Shown here: piece by piece, positions 1 to 6,909 of the stretch
How the letters are laid out: every line of letters begins with the position of its first letter
How positions within the stretch are numbered: the first letter of the stretch is position 1
DNA from: Desulfobacter curvatus DSM 3379
Lineage (GTDB): Bacteria; Desulfobacterota; Desulfobacteria; Desulfobacterales; Desulfobacteraceae
Reading direction: 5' to 3'
Length of the DNA: 31,240 nucleotides
NCBI RefSeq assembly: GCF_000373985.1
Contig: NZ_KB893097.1
Coordinates: forward strand, 1-31,240
Made by a program: the position numbers and the translations under genes
Notes under the pieces: model-generated
Database searches by the model: none
Told to the model about the DNA's origin: nothing
The model's input: only the letters and a program-made list of their open reading frames with translations

Positions 1-93
1 AGAGTGTCTATTATAATTTTGCGACAAAATAATTTTAGATGTCGCTCCGCCCCCCTGATATCATTGATAATAAATTTTGATGCGTCAGCGCTG
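1..93 (+). repeat. Left copy of a 93-bp perfect inverted repeat bracketing the window
   Basis: Bases 1-93 are the exact reverse complement of 31147-31239. Identity stops at base 93, where the left copy continues GATATT and the right copy, read inward, continues AGCCCG. The repeat contains a short hairpin (GCGACA 21-26 with TGTCGC 40-45), a run of six C (50-55), the palindrome TGATATCA and, at its inner edge, the palindrome CAGCGCTG (86-93). It lies directly upstream of the dksA promoter. I see no coding capacity in it. A repeat at both contig ends is what an assembler leaves when a sequence is multicopy in the genome, so a dispersed repeat is the simplest reading. Confidence 0.9.
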
Positions 94-97
94 GATA

Positions 98-126
98 TTG
101 ACAAAAAAGGTTTACAGTAATAACAT
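98..126 (+). promoter_or_regulatory. Sigma70-type promoter for dksA
   Basis: The -35 hexamer TTGACA (98-103) is separated by exactly 17 bases from TAACAT (121-126). It starts five bases inside the edge of the 93-bp repeat and leaves a leader of about 65 nt before the dksA ATG at 197. Confidence 0.6.
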
Positions 127-196
127 ATCTGCATATAATAATGAACTTTTTAGGTGTCGAGGTCGAGCAAATTCTATTAAAGAGAAGGACAACACT

Positions 197-559
197 ATGA
201 AACAAGAAGATCTGGATTATTTTAAAGCGTTGTTGACTAAACGACTCAATGAGTTGCTTTCCCATGCCGACACAACCGTTACAGGCATGACCCAGCCCAA
301 GGAAAACTTTGCAGACCCCACGGACCGGGCCTCCCATGAGGCAGACAGAAGTTTTGAGCTGCGCATCCGTGACCGGGAGCACAAATTGATTAAAAAAGTT
401 AAAAAGGCCTTGGAACGGATTGAAAACGGGACCTTCGGTCAGTGCGAAACCTGCGAGGAAGATATTTCAATCGCACGGCTTAAAGCCCGGCCTGTGACAA
501 CCCAGTGCATCAGGTGCAAAACCCGTGAAGAAAATATGGAAAAGGCTCTGGGACTTTAA
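197..559 (+). CDS. dksA: DksA/TraR-family RNA polymerase-binding transcription factor
   Basis: DksA enters the secondary channel of RNA polymerase and, with ppGpp, shuts down rRNA promoters and activates biosynthetic ones. The 120-residue product has the acidic-tip motif DPTDRA (residues 40-45), matching the DPVDRA tip of E. coli DksA. It is followed by the conserved RDREHKLIKKVKKAL helix and a C-terminal zinc finger with cysteines at 83, 86, 104 and 107. It is about 30 residues shorter than E. coli DksA, mainly at the N-terminus. The ATG at 197 follows an AGAAGG ribosome site. An in-frame TTG at 77 would add 40 residues that overlap the promoter, so it is rejected. The bifunctional ppGpp enzyme is encoded at 26170-28329. 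The next gene begins 27 nt downstream, probably in the same transcript. Confidence 0.93.
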   Translation: MKQEDLDYFKALLTKRLNELLSHADTTVTGMTQPKENFADPTDRASHEADRSFELRIRDREHKLIKKVKKALERIENGTFGQCETCEEDISIARLKARPVTTQCIRCKTREENMEKALGL

Positions 560-586
560 TTCCCCTCATAGGCTTTACAGCAGGTT

Positions 587-2146
587 TTGATCGATCTTCA
601 CACACATTCCACTGCCTCAGACGGTTCCCTGACGCCCAGACAGATCCTTGATTTGGCGAAAAACACCGGCATTGAGGCAGTTGCCCTGACTGACCACGAT
701 ACCATTGCCGGAATTCTGGAAATAAAAGATATTCTCCATTCATATCCGGTTGAATTCATCACCGGTGTGGAGATTTCATGTGCACCGCCACCTGAATTTA
801 AATCCCTGGGCAGTATTCATATGCTGGGATATGGCTTTTCAATTTATGACTGTGGTTTGAACGATGCGCTGGCCCGGGCAGCAAAGGCAAGGGCCAACCG
901 AAATCCCAAAATCATTGAAAAACTCAATGAGTTGGGATTTGACATTACCCTGGACGAGGTTGAAAAACGCTTCGGCACCCGCCAGACAGGCCGCCCCCAC
1001 ATTGCCGAACTGCTTGTCGAAAAAGGCTACGTATCTGATTTCCGCAAGGCTTTTGATCTTTATCTAGGAAAAAATAAACCTGCCTATGTTGATAAATTTA
1101 AAATCTCCTGCAAAGATGCCATCAGGCTGATTCTTGATGCAGGTGGCCTGCCGGTATTGGCCCATCCGGGAATCATTGATTTTCAACATCCCCATGACCT
1201 GGATACTTTTTTAAATATGCTGGTTAATGACGGGCTTGCAGGGATTGAAGTGTATTATTCGGGACATGATTCAGCCCTAAGAAAACATCTGGAAGGCATT
1301 GTACACAATAAAGGACTCGTGGCTACCGGGGGCTCTGACTTCCATGGCAGCTTTAACAAAGGTGTAGATCTTGGCAGGGGCAGAGGCGATTTGAATGTAC
1401 CCATGTCCGTGTTCAAAACATTAAACGACCGATTGCTGGAAATCCAGGCCATTCCCCGTCTGGAACTGTTAGAACAAAATCTTGACTACCAATTTCAATC
1501 CCGCTCTTTTTTATCCAATGCCCTGTGTCATCGCTCTTATCTTAATGAAAATCAGAACACTTGTGATGCGGATAATGAACGCCTTGAGTTCTTAGGTGAT
1601 GCGGTTTTAGGGCTATGCGTGGGGCATCTGCTCATGGAAAGAGATCCTTTGAAAAATGAGGGAGACCTGTCCCGGCTGCGCTCAAATCTTGTCAGTGAAA
1701 CAGGACTGGCCAACATTGCCCGCAGGATTGATTTGGGCCGCTTTATCAAGTTGGGTAAGGGGGAATCCCTTTCAGGCGGCAGTGACAAAAACTCAATTCT
1801 GTCAGATGCCTTTGAGGCTGTGGTTGCAGCCGTCTACTTGGATGCCGGATTTGACAGGGCACAAACCATGGTGAACCGTCTTTTTGACGAGCCCGTGCAG
1901 CAGGTTCTGGCCTCATCGGATTTCATTGATTATAAAAGCGGTCTCCAGGAATTTACCCAGGAGCATTTTGGCAAAACCCCATATTACACAGTGGCCCAGG
2001 AGAAAGGGCCTGACCATGACAAAACATTTGAGATCTGCTTGAATCTGGATACGGTTTCCACCATGGGTACCGGAAAAACCAAAAAAGCTGCTGAACAGGA
2101 TGCTGCCAAAAAAGCGCTGGCTATTTTAAACCAGAATCTTAGTTAG
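587..2146 (+). CDS. rnc: PHP phosphoesterase (RNase AM/TrpH type) fused to ribonuclease III
   Basis: One 519-residue frame holds two complete enzymes. Residues 1-286 are a PHP-domain phosphoesterase of the TrpH/YciV type with its metal ligands visible: H5xH7, D12, TDHDT at 35-39, GVEIS near 60, H138, LAHP at 191-194 and SDFH at 250-253. Residues 291-519 are a full RNase III. The signature ERLEFLGDAV is at 331-340 (E331, E334, D338), the second catalytic pair D407/E410 is in SDAFEA, and a double-stranded RNA-binding domain spans about 447-516. There is almost no linker. E. coli YciV (RNase AM) trims rRNA 5' ends and RNase III makes the primary rRNA cuts, so a joint rRNA-processing enzyme is inferred. 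The start is TTG at 587: TAG at 569-571 blocks any earlier start, and the conserved IDLHTH motif begins at codon 2. The radical SAM gene follows after 6 nt. Confidence 0.9.
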   Translation: MIDLHTHSTASDGSLTPRQILDLAKNTGIEAVALTDHDTIAGILEIKDILHSYPVEFITGVEISCAPPPEFKSLGSIHMLGYGFSIYDCGLNDALARAAKARANRNPKIIEKLNELGFDITLDEVEKRFGTRQTGRPHIAELLVEKGYVSDFRKAFDLYLGKNKPAYVDKFKISCKDAIRLILDAGGLPVLAHPGIIDFQHPHDLDTFLNMLVNDGLAGIEVYYSGHDSALRKHLEGIVHNKGLVATGGSDFHGSFNKGVDLGRGRGDLNVPMSVFKTLNDRLLEIQAIPRLELLEQNLDYQFQSRSFLSNALCHRSYLNENQNTCDADNERLEFLGDAVLGLCVGHLLMERDPLKNEGDLSRLRSNLVSETGLANIARRIDLGRFIKLGKGESLSGGSDKNSILSDAFEAVVAAVYLDAGFDRAQTMVNRLFDEPVQQVLASSDFIDYKSGLQEFTQEHFGKTPYYTVAQEKGPDHDKTFEICLNLDTVSTMGTGKTKKAAEQDAAKKALAILNQNLS

Positions 2147-2152
2147 GCCGCC

Positions 2153-3220
2153 ATGTCTCCGCCTCTGGTAATTCCTTTTTTCATTCCCCACCAGGGGTGT
2201 CCCCATTTATGCGTTTTTTGCAACCAACGCCTGATCGCCAGACAGACTTCACAGACCCAGACTTTTGACAGTGATGCAGAGCGTCTATCTGATGTTATCC
2301 ATACCTACCTTCAATTTAAAAAAAATCGTTCCCGGGTGGAACTGGCGTTTTTCGGTGGTAACTTCCTTGGATTGGAAACATCCAGAATGCTTGGACTGCT
2401 TAACGCGGTACAACCATGGATACGGCAAAAACAAATCCACAGCATTCGCTGTTCCACACGACCGGACACTGTCACCTCCCAGGTTCTGGATCTTGCCCGA
2501 CCCTTTGGCCTTGAAACCGTAGAGCTTGGCGTACAGTCCATGAATGATCGCGTTCTTGCCCTGGCAGAAAGGGGACACACCAGTGAGGATACCCGAAAAG
2601 CCTTGGCCCTGCTTAAGGACAATGGCCTTAAAACCGGGGTGCAGGTGATGATCGGACTGCCCGGGGATAACGGCTTCGGTGTTGTACGGACAGCCCAAGA
2701 GCTGGCCGAACTTAAGCCGGATCTTGCCAGAATCTATCCACTTCTGGTGCTGGATGGCTCCAGGCTTGCCCAATGGTACCGATTAGGACGATATGTATCC
2801 TTAAGTCTTGACCAGGCTGTGGCTCAGACCAAAAGAGTGGTCACTATTTTCAGGGATGCAGGGGTATCAGTGGCACGTATAGGACTCCAGGCCACACAGA
2901 TGATGGAGGATGCCGGCCGGATGATTGCTGGTCCATGGCACCCGGCCTTCGGCCATCTGGTTTTCTCCGCTCTTATGTTTGATCAGGCCTGTGACAAGAT
3001 AGATACGCTTCTAACAGAACGGGGGGAGATTAAAATGCCAGGGGGGGATATTGTACTCCAGGTACACCCCAGGTCTTTGTCTCGACTTCAAGGCGACCGG
3101 AAAACCAATCTTGAGCGACTTGCTCAAACTTATCCGGAAGTCTCTTTTATTATTGAACGGGTTGAAACTATAGGCTTAGATCAAATTCATGCATACATCT
3201 TAAACGATAGGGATAGATGA
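2153..3220 (+). CDS. Radical SAM protein, Elp3-like catalytic half
   Basis: The 355-residue product has the radical SAM cluster motif CxxxCxxC (C16, C20, C23). FFGGNF near residue 64 and a glycine-rich GVQVMIGLPGDN stretch in mid-protein are typical of the Elp3/COG1243 branch. The acetyltransferase domain that follows in true Elp3 is absent; the remaining C-terminal 100 residues fit the usual radical SAM C-terminal extension. The cluster and S-adenosylmethionine binding can be stated; the substrate cannot. Placement right behind an RNase III suggests an RNA-related substrate, but that is only a guess from context. The ATG at 2153 lies 6 nt after the stop of the upstream gene, so the two are probably translationally coupled. 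Confidence 0.85.
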   Translation: MSPPLVIPFFIPHQGCPHLCVFCNQRLIARQTSQTQTFDSDAERLSDVIHTYLQFKKNRSRVELAFFGGNFLGLETSRMLGLLNAVQPWIRQKQIHSIRCSTRPDTVTSQVLDLARPFGLETVELGVQSMNDRVLALAERGHTSEDTRKALALLKDNGLKTGVQVMIGLPGDNGFGVVRTAQELAELKPDLARIYPLLVLDGSRLAQWYRLGRYVSLSLDQAVAQTKRVVTIFRDAGVSVARIGLQATQMMEDAGRMIAGPWHPAFGHLVFSALMFDQACDKIDTLLTERGEIKMPGGDIVLQVHPRSLSRLQGDRKTNLERLAQTYPEVSFIIERVETIGLDQIHAYILNDRDR

Positions 3221-3227
3221 CATCCTT

Positions 3228-3243
3228 TGTTTCACATGAAACA
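3228..3243 (+). promoter_or_regulatory. parS-like palindrome, copy 1
   Basis: TGTTTCACATGAAACA differs from the widely conserved ParB-binding parS consensus TGTTTCACGTGAAACA at one central base. It sits in the 37-nt gap between the radical SAM gene and thpR. A second copy on the opposite strand is at 6444-6459. ParB binding is inferred from sequence only. Confidence 0.45.
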
Positions 3244-3257
3244 AGATGGAGAAGTAA

Positions 3258-3851
3258 TTGAATTCTAATCGAAATAACAACGAGAACAATCCTATCAGAT
3301 GTTTTATTGCAATTGTTCTTGACGGCCCCACAAAGGGTAAGCTACGCTGGGTTCAAAACGATATCCGCGCCACTGGCGTTCATGCAGGATGGCCTTCTGC
3401 CCAAAATTTTCATCTCACCTTAAAATTTCTCGGAAATATATCTGAGCAGACACTGCCCTGCATTAAAACCATGTTATCTGAAACAATTACCGATAAGACT
3501 TGTTTTGATATTACATTTAACCGACTTGGCGTTTTTCCAAATGTACGCCATCCTAAAGTCATCTGGATTGGACCTGATAAGACAAGCTCCAAACTGATAA
3601 CTTTGCAGCGAGATATCGATTTAAAGCTGGATAGATGCCACCAATTTATCAAAGAAAAAAAATTTTCACCACACATCACCTTATCTCGGATAAGTCACCG
3701 TGCAAATCTAAGTGTATTTAAAAAAGCGCTTGAAATTAAAACAGGCACCATAAAAATTCCTGTAAATCAGGTTCATCTGATAAAAAGTTGCCTATCTCCT
3801 TCAGGGGCTGTCCACTCTACTTTATTCCGAGCCAACTTAAAGCCCTCATGA
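3258..3851 (+). CDS. thpR: RNA 2',3'-cyclic phosphodiesterase (2'-5' RNA ligase family)
   Basis: This is a 2H phosphoesterase superfamily member of 197 residues with both catalytic HxT motifs: HLTL at residue 52 and HITL at residue 139. Family members open 2',3'-cyclic phosphates on RNA ends and can reversibly form 2'-5' links in vitro. The best start is TTG at 3258, six bases after GGAG (3248-3251). The N-terminus before the first strand (RCFIAIVL) is asparagine-rich and probably disordered. The gene ends the dksA-led run and overlaps the convergent DUF342 gene by 6 nt (3846-3851). With RNase III in the same run, an RNA-end-processing theme is plausible. Confidence 0.87.
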   Translation: MNSNRNNNENNPIRCFIAIVLDGPTKGKLRWVQNDIRATGVHAGWPSAQNFHLTLKFLGNISEQTLPCIKTMLSETITDKTCFDITFNRLGVFPNVRHPKVIWIGPDKTSSKLITLQRDIDLKLDRCHQFIKEKKFSPHITLSRISHRANLSVFKKALEIKTGTIKIPVNQVHLIKSCLSPSGAVHSTLFRANLKPS

Positions 3852-5903
3852 CCTTTGCAATGGAGGGGCAAATTCCAATTCGGGCGACAATCCTTGACGC
3901 GCCATCTCTTCAACCTTGAACCCCTTTTTACCGTCCGCAAGTGATAAACTTTGGTAAACGCAACCCAGTTTGGTACCCGCATGGGCTAACCCGATAATCT
4001 CAATAATTGGAACGCCGATGCTTCTCTTTGATTTTTCCAAATAGGCAAAGAGTGTTTTCTCCTGCAAAAGGATCTCTTTTTCAGCCTGAGCACTAAATGC
4101 GGCAATCTTTTTTTCCAATTCCACAACACAAGCATCATGCCCTTTTTTGGAAGCATTCATTGTTTTCAAAGTAAGCAGAGCACTATTCATTCTCTTATCG
4201 TAGGTTGAAATAAGATTTTGGATGTTTTCCAAAACTTTCTTGCTTATATTTTCTTTTTTTTTATCAAGTTCAGTTAACAGTACACCTTTCTTATTTTGGG
4301 CTTTATCATGAAACGTTTTAAGTTGGATCATTTTCTTAAATATTTTTTCTGCCTGGGACCGCTGGTAGCACTTTTCGTCCCTGAGGACCTCTAATTTGTT
4401 TAGTATAGAATCCATTCTATCCAGAATGGTTTGCGCAAGGCGAACAGCATGGTGTTCACCGCCCGCGACAATAGTGCTTGGCGTTGACCGTTCACTCCCG
4501 ACGCCTGAAAGAAGAACGCCACCTTTGGCATAAATTTTTGAAGAAATCACTCTACATTTTTGACCTTCAAGTTTTCCACCACACCTAATCTGAGAATCAA
4601 TGATTTCGTTTTGGATATAAACATTACCAAATGTTTCTATTGTACTGTTATGCAAATACCTGGCATGGACATCACCCTGGGTACGGATGATCGTATCCGA
4701 AATACCGACCCTGCTATGGATATCGCCTATGGCAGTTATATTTGCACCCCGAATTTCATCGGCACTGATCCTACCGGCAGTTATCGGATATGCCCCGGTA
4801 ATTGTCCCGGACACCGACAAATCGGCATAGGATTCAATGGGTCCATAACGATAATCTGCATCCTCCAGGATATGAACCACAGGATGAATAAACATTTTTC
4901 GGTCAGCTGAAAGTGTAGGCATTCCGGATTTCCCAGCAAGAATTTTCAACTTATCCTTTGACCATCTGGTATTTTCGCCACAATCAACAATAAAATCATT
5001 GTCTGCCACAGCGTTTATAATTTCACCATACAGGTTTTCAGCTTTAACGTTTATGGCTGCATCTGTCTGTTCTGCGAGGACTTCACCTTTTTTTTTCTCT
5101 ATTGGTTGGCCGTTTTCTCCACTGATATATACAGAAAGATTGCTTTGCCGTTCCAAAAGATTAAAGCAATCCACCCGGGCAATTGGAAATTTTTTAACAC
5201 CGGCATCAAGAAAACATTGAATAAAAGAGTCAGGATACACCCCATTAACAATGCCATAAGTCATGACAATCTCTTTAACCCGATTTATTGTAATTTCATC
5301 CGGTTTGCGCCTTTCTATCCAGGCAGTCATCTGATCTGAACCGACGAATATGCTTATTTCAGATTGTTCTTCACGTTCACCGCCCCTACCCTGCTCGGCT
5401 TTTCCAGGCGATCTGCTTTCTTTATAGGACGAGTCATTATCACGTTGGTTAAACTGATTTTGCTCTTTGAGAATCAGATCTTTTTGTTTTGTTGTTAATA
5501 TCCGAGATTCAACAAGAATATCACCAATAAGTTTTTTATTTCGTGACTTTTTAAATTCCGTTTTTTGTAATTCCAACGCCTGATTGATATCGACCTTGGA
5601 GGCAAAGCCTTTTTCAATGGCAATTTTACCGAATTCTTCACCACTTCTTCGAACAATTTGGTACTCCTGAATCAGCTTGAGTAACCCAAGTTGATACGGC
5701 GTTGCCATGCCTTCATCACGCAACAAGACCTCGAAATCGGTCCGCTCTTTTTTAAAGGTAAAAAGCTGTACCAGGTATGCATGCTGATCTTTTGAGATGG
5801 TGCCGTACTTGAGGGCAAGATCAGCCAATGTCGGAATGCCGTAGGCATGTTCCGCATCGACCCTGTTTATTTCACTTTTCAATTCCAACCCTTGCTGTAA
5901 CAC
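3846..5903 (-). CDS. DUF342/FapA-like protein with extra N-terminal helical repeats
   Basis: The 685-residue product has three parts. Residues 1-150 are helical; a segment reading GKIAIEKGFAS then IGDILVESRIL resembles the N-terminal domain of type II secretion/type IV pilus ATPases. Residues from about 190 to 510 form the DUF342 (FapA) region, ending in a beta-solenoid with repeated G-x-I/V hexads. The last part is a lysine/glutamate-rich coiled coil (about 515-640) and a short tail. FapA proteins are linked to flagellar assembly or polar signalling, but no flagellar gene is in this window, so the role is unknown. The frame opens at GTG 5903, inside cobO (32-nt overlap), with no usable ribosome site. 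A TTG at 5882 preceded by AAGGG is a good alternative start. It is probably coupled to cobO. Confidence 0.8.
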   Translation of the reverse strand: MLQQGLELKSEINRVDAEHAYGIPTLADLALKYGTISKDQHAYLVQLFTFKKERTDFEVLLRDEGMATPYQLGLLKLIQEYQIVRRSGEEFGKIAIEKGFASKVDINQALELQKTEFKKSRNKKLIGDILVESRILTTKQKDLILKEQNQFNQRDNDSSYKESRSPGKAEQGRGGEREEQSEISIFVGSDQMTAWIERRKPDEITINRVKEIVMTYGIVNGVYPDSFIQCFLDAGVKKFPIARVDCFNLLERQSNLSVYISGENGQPIEKKKGEVLAEQTDAAINVKAENLYGEIINAVADNDFIVDCGENTRWSKDKLKILAGKSGMPTLSADRKMFIHPVVHILEDADYRYGPIESYADLSVSGTITGAYPITAGRISADEIRGANITAIGDIHSRVGISDTIIRTQGDVHARYLHNSTIETFGNVYIQNEIIDSQIRCGGKLEGQKCRVISSKIYAKGGVLLSGVGSERSTPSTIVAGGEHHAVRLAQTILDRMDSILNKLEVLRDEKCYQRSQAEKIFKKMIQLKTFHDKAQNKKGVLLTELDKKKENISKKVLENIQNLISTYDKRMNSALLTLKTMNASKKGHDACVVELEKKIAAFSAQAEKEILLQEKTLFAYLEKSKRSIGVPIIEIIGLAHAGTKLGCVYQSLSLADGKKGFKVEEMARQGLSPELEFAPPLQRS

Positions 5904-6384
5904 CTTGTTGATAGTAGTGTTTAATTTCCGTCATTTCCGTTACAAGATCTGCTTTATCCATAATTGACTCAGGCGCGTTGCGTCCGGTAATCACAAGCTC
6001 GATATGCTCAGGTTTTATATCAATCAAATGCAACAGGTCTTCTTCTGAAAGTAAGCCGCAGAGACAGGCTATATTTGCCTCCTCAGCGATAACAAGATCA
6101 TGGTTTCCTGCTTCAATAATACGGCATAACCGGTCATACCCTTGCCGGCACTTGGTTCTCTCTGTATCAGAAGGTTTTCCTTTTACAAATTGCCCGGCAC
6201 CATATTGTTCAACAACAATATTATCAAATTTTTTAAGCGCTTTTATTTCGGAATACATGCCCTGTTTCATAAACTGAACGATAAAGACTTTTAGTCCCGC
6301 GCCGGCCGCTCTAATTGCGAGACCGAGGCTTGCGGTTGTCTTACCCTTACCATTGCCGGTGTAAACCTGAACGTAACCTTTCAC
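5872..6384 (-). CDS. cobO: Cob(I)yrinic acid a,c-diamide adenosyltransferase
   Basis: The 170-residue CobA/CobO/BtuR-type enzyme transfers adenosyl from ATP to cob(I)alamin or precursors in the cytoplasm. The P-loop GNGKGKTT is at residues 10-17. The family-typical ending TEMTEIKHYYQQGV...GIEK is present. The Walker B segment reads VIAEEANIA where most members have aspartate-glutamate, a conservative change. The start is GTG at 6384 behind a strong purine-rich ribosome site (GGAGGGGAGG). The DUF342 gene begins inside its 3' end. A parS-like palindrome lies 60 bases upstream. Adenosylcobalamin would serve enzymes encoded elsewhere, such as methylmalonyl-CoA mutase. Confidence 0.9.
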   Translation of the reverse strand: MKGYVQVYTGNGKGKTTASLGLAIRAAGAGLKVFIVQFMKQGMYSEIKALKKFDNIVVEQYGAGQFVKGKPSDTERTKCRQGYDRLCRIIEAGNHDLVIAEEANIACLCGLLSEEDLLHLIDIKPEHIELVITGRNAPESIMDKADLVTEMTEIKHYYQQGVTARVGIEK

Positions 6385-6443
6385 GAAACCACCTCCCCTC
6401 CTCTTGTGAAGTCATGTAAACGTTTCAATTGTAATTCATTCAC

Positions 6444-6459
6444 AGTTTCATGTGAAACA
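6444..6459 (-). promoter_or_regulatory. parS-like palindrome, copy 2
   Basis: The minus strand reads TGTTTCACATGAAACT, sharing 15 of 16 bases with the site at 3228-3243 and the extra flanking T on its 5' side. It lies upstream of cobO and overlaps where a cobO promoter would be, so a transcription-factor site is an alternative to ParB binding. Confidence 0.4.
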
Positions 6460-6596
6460 ATCTATCGATTTCTTTTAAATTCATCTAATTATTGATAGCA
6501 GACCCATGCAGGATATTCTACTTAAATTCTCTATGTCCCAATGACAAACGGATAAAATAACATCAGAATATTTTTATAAGAACGTCTGTGTAACTA

Positions 6597-6673
6597 ACAC
6601 AGATCTTTCAACTTTCGTTGTGGGCTGAACCACGGTGAAAAACCTGGTCAGCCCATGGCTGTTATATGAAAGT
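6597..6673 (+). repeat. Intergenic hairpin repeat, unit A
   Basis: Imperfect palindrome. TGGGCTGA(A)CCA (6621-6632) pairs with TGGTCAGCCCA (6645-6655), and an outer helix joins ACTTTC (6611-6616) to GAAAGT (6668-6673). Bases 6597-6628 are identical over 32 bases to the reverse complement of 19154-19185. Confidence 0.8.
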
Positions 6674-6770
6674 CACCAGCAAAGAACTGGATTCTTGCTA
6701 TCTTTGTTATGGGCCAACGCCTGGGTGTAAGATAGACCAAGGACGGCCCATGGCCGTTATATATAGGTAA
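6674..6770 (+). repeat. Intergenic hairpin repeat, unit B
   Basis: ATGGGCC (6709-6715) pairs with GGCCCAT (6745-6751) around an inner CCTGGG...GATAGACCAAGG hairpin. The unit ends in CCATGGCCGTTATA, matching the end of unit A. It is near-identical to unit C on the minus strand at 19197-19290, from AACTGGATTCTT through GCCCATGGC. Together with unit A it fills most of the 525-bp gap between cobO and aclA. Confidence 0.8.
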
Positions 6771-6816
6771 CAGAATGAAAACGCAGGAACAATAGCAGGA
6801 AGATATCTATAGAAAG

Positions 6817-6858
6817 TAAAAAACTGAGCAAGTTGTCGAAACCTTGCTCAGTTTTTTT
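6817..6858. terminator. Bidirectional intrinsic terminator after aclA
   Basis: A perfect 10-bp stem (ACTGAGCAAG 6823-6832 with CTTGCTCAGT 6843-6852) has A-run and T-run flanks on both sides. It ends the leftward acl transcript and would also stop rightward transcription through repeat units A and B. Confidence 0.85.
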
Positions 6859-6909
6859 ATTTATATAATAAAACTAAAAATTAATTTTATTATTTATCGC
6901 GATTGAATC

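Noticed and set aside
77..196. N-terminal extension of dksA from TTG 77
   Set aside because: Would begin inside the 93-bp repeat and run through the predicted promoter. ATG 197 has a proper ribosome site.
2285..2773. 162-codon frame on the minus strand
   Set aside because: Antisense shadow of the radical SAM gene.
6597..6770. CRISPR array
   Set aside because: Only two unequal palindromic units, no regular spacers, and related units are dispersed at other loci.
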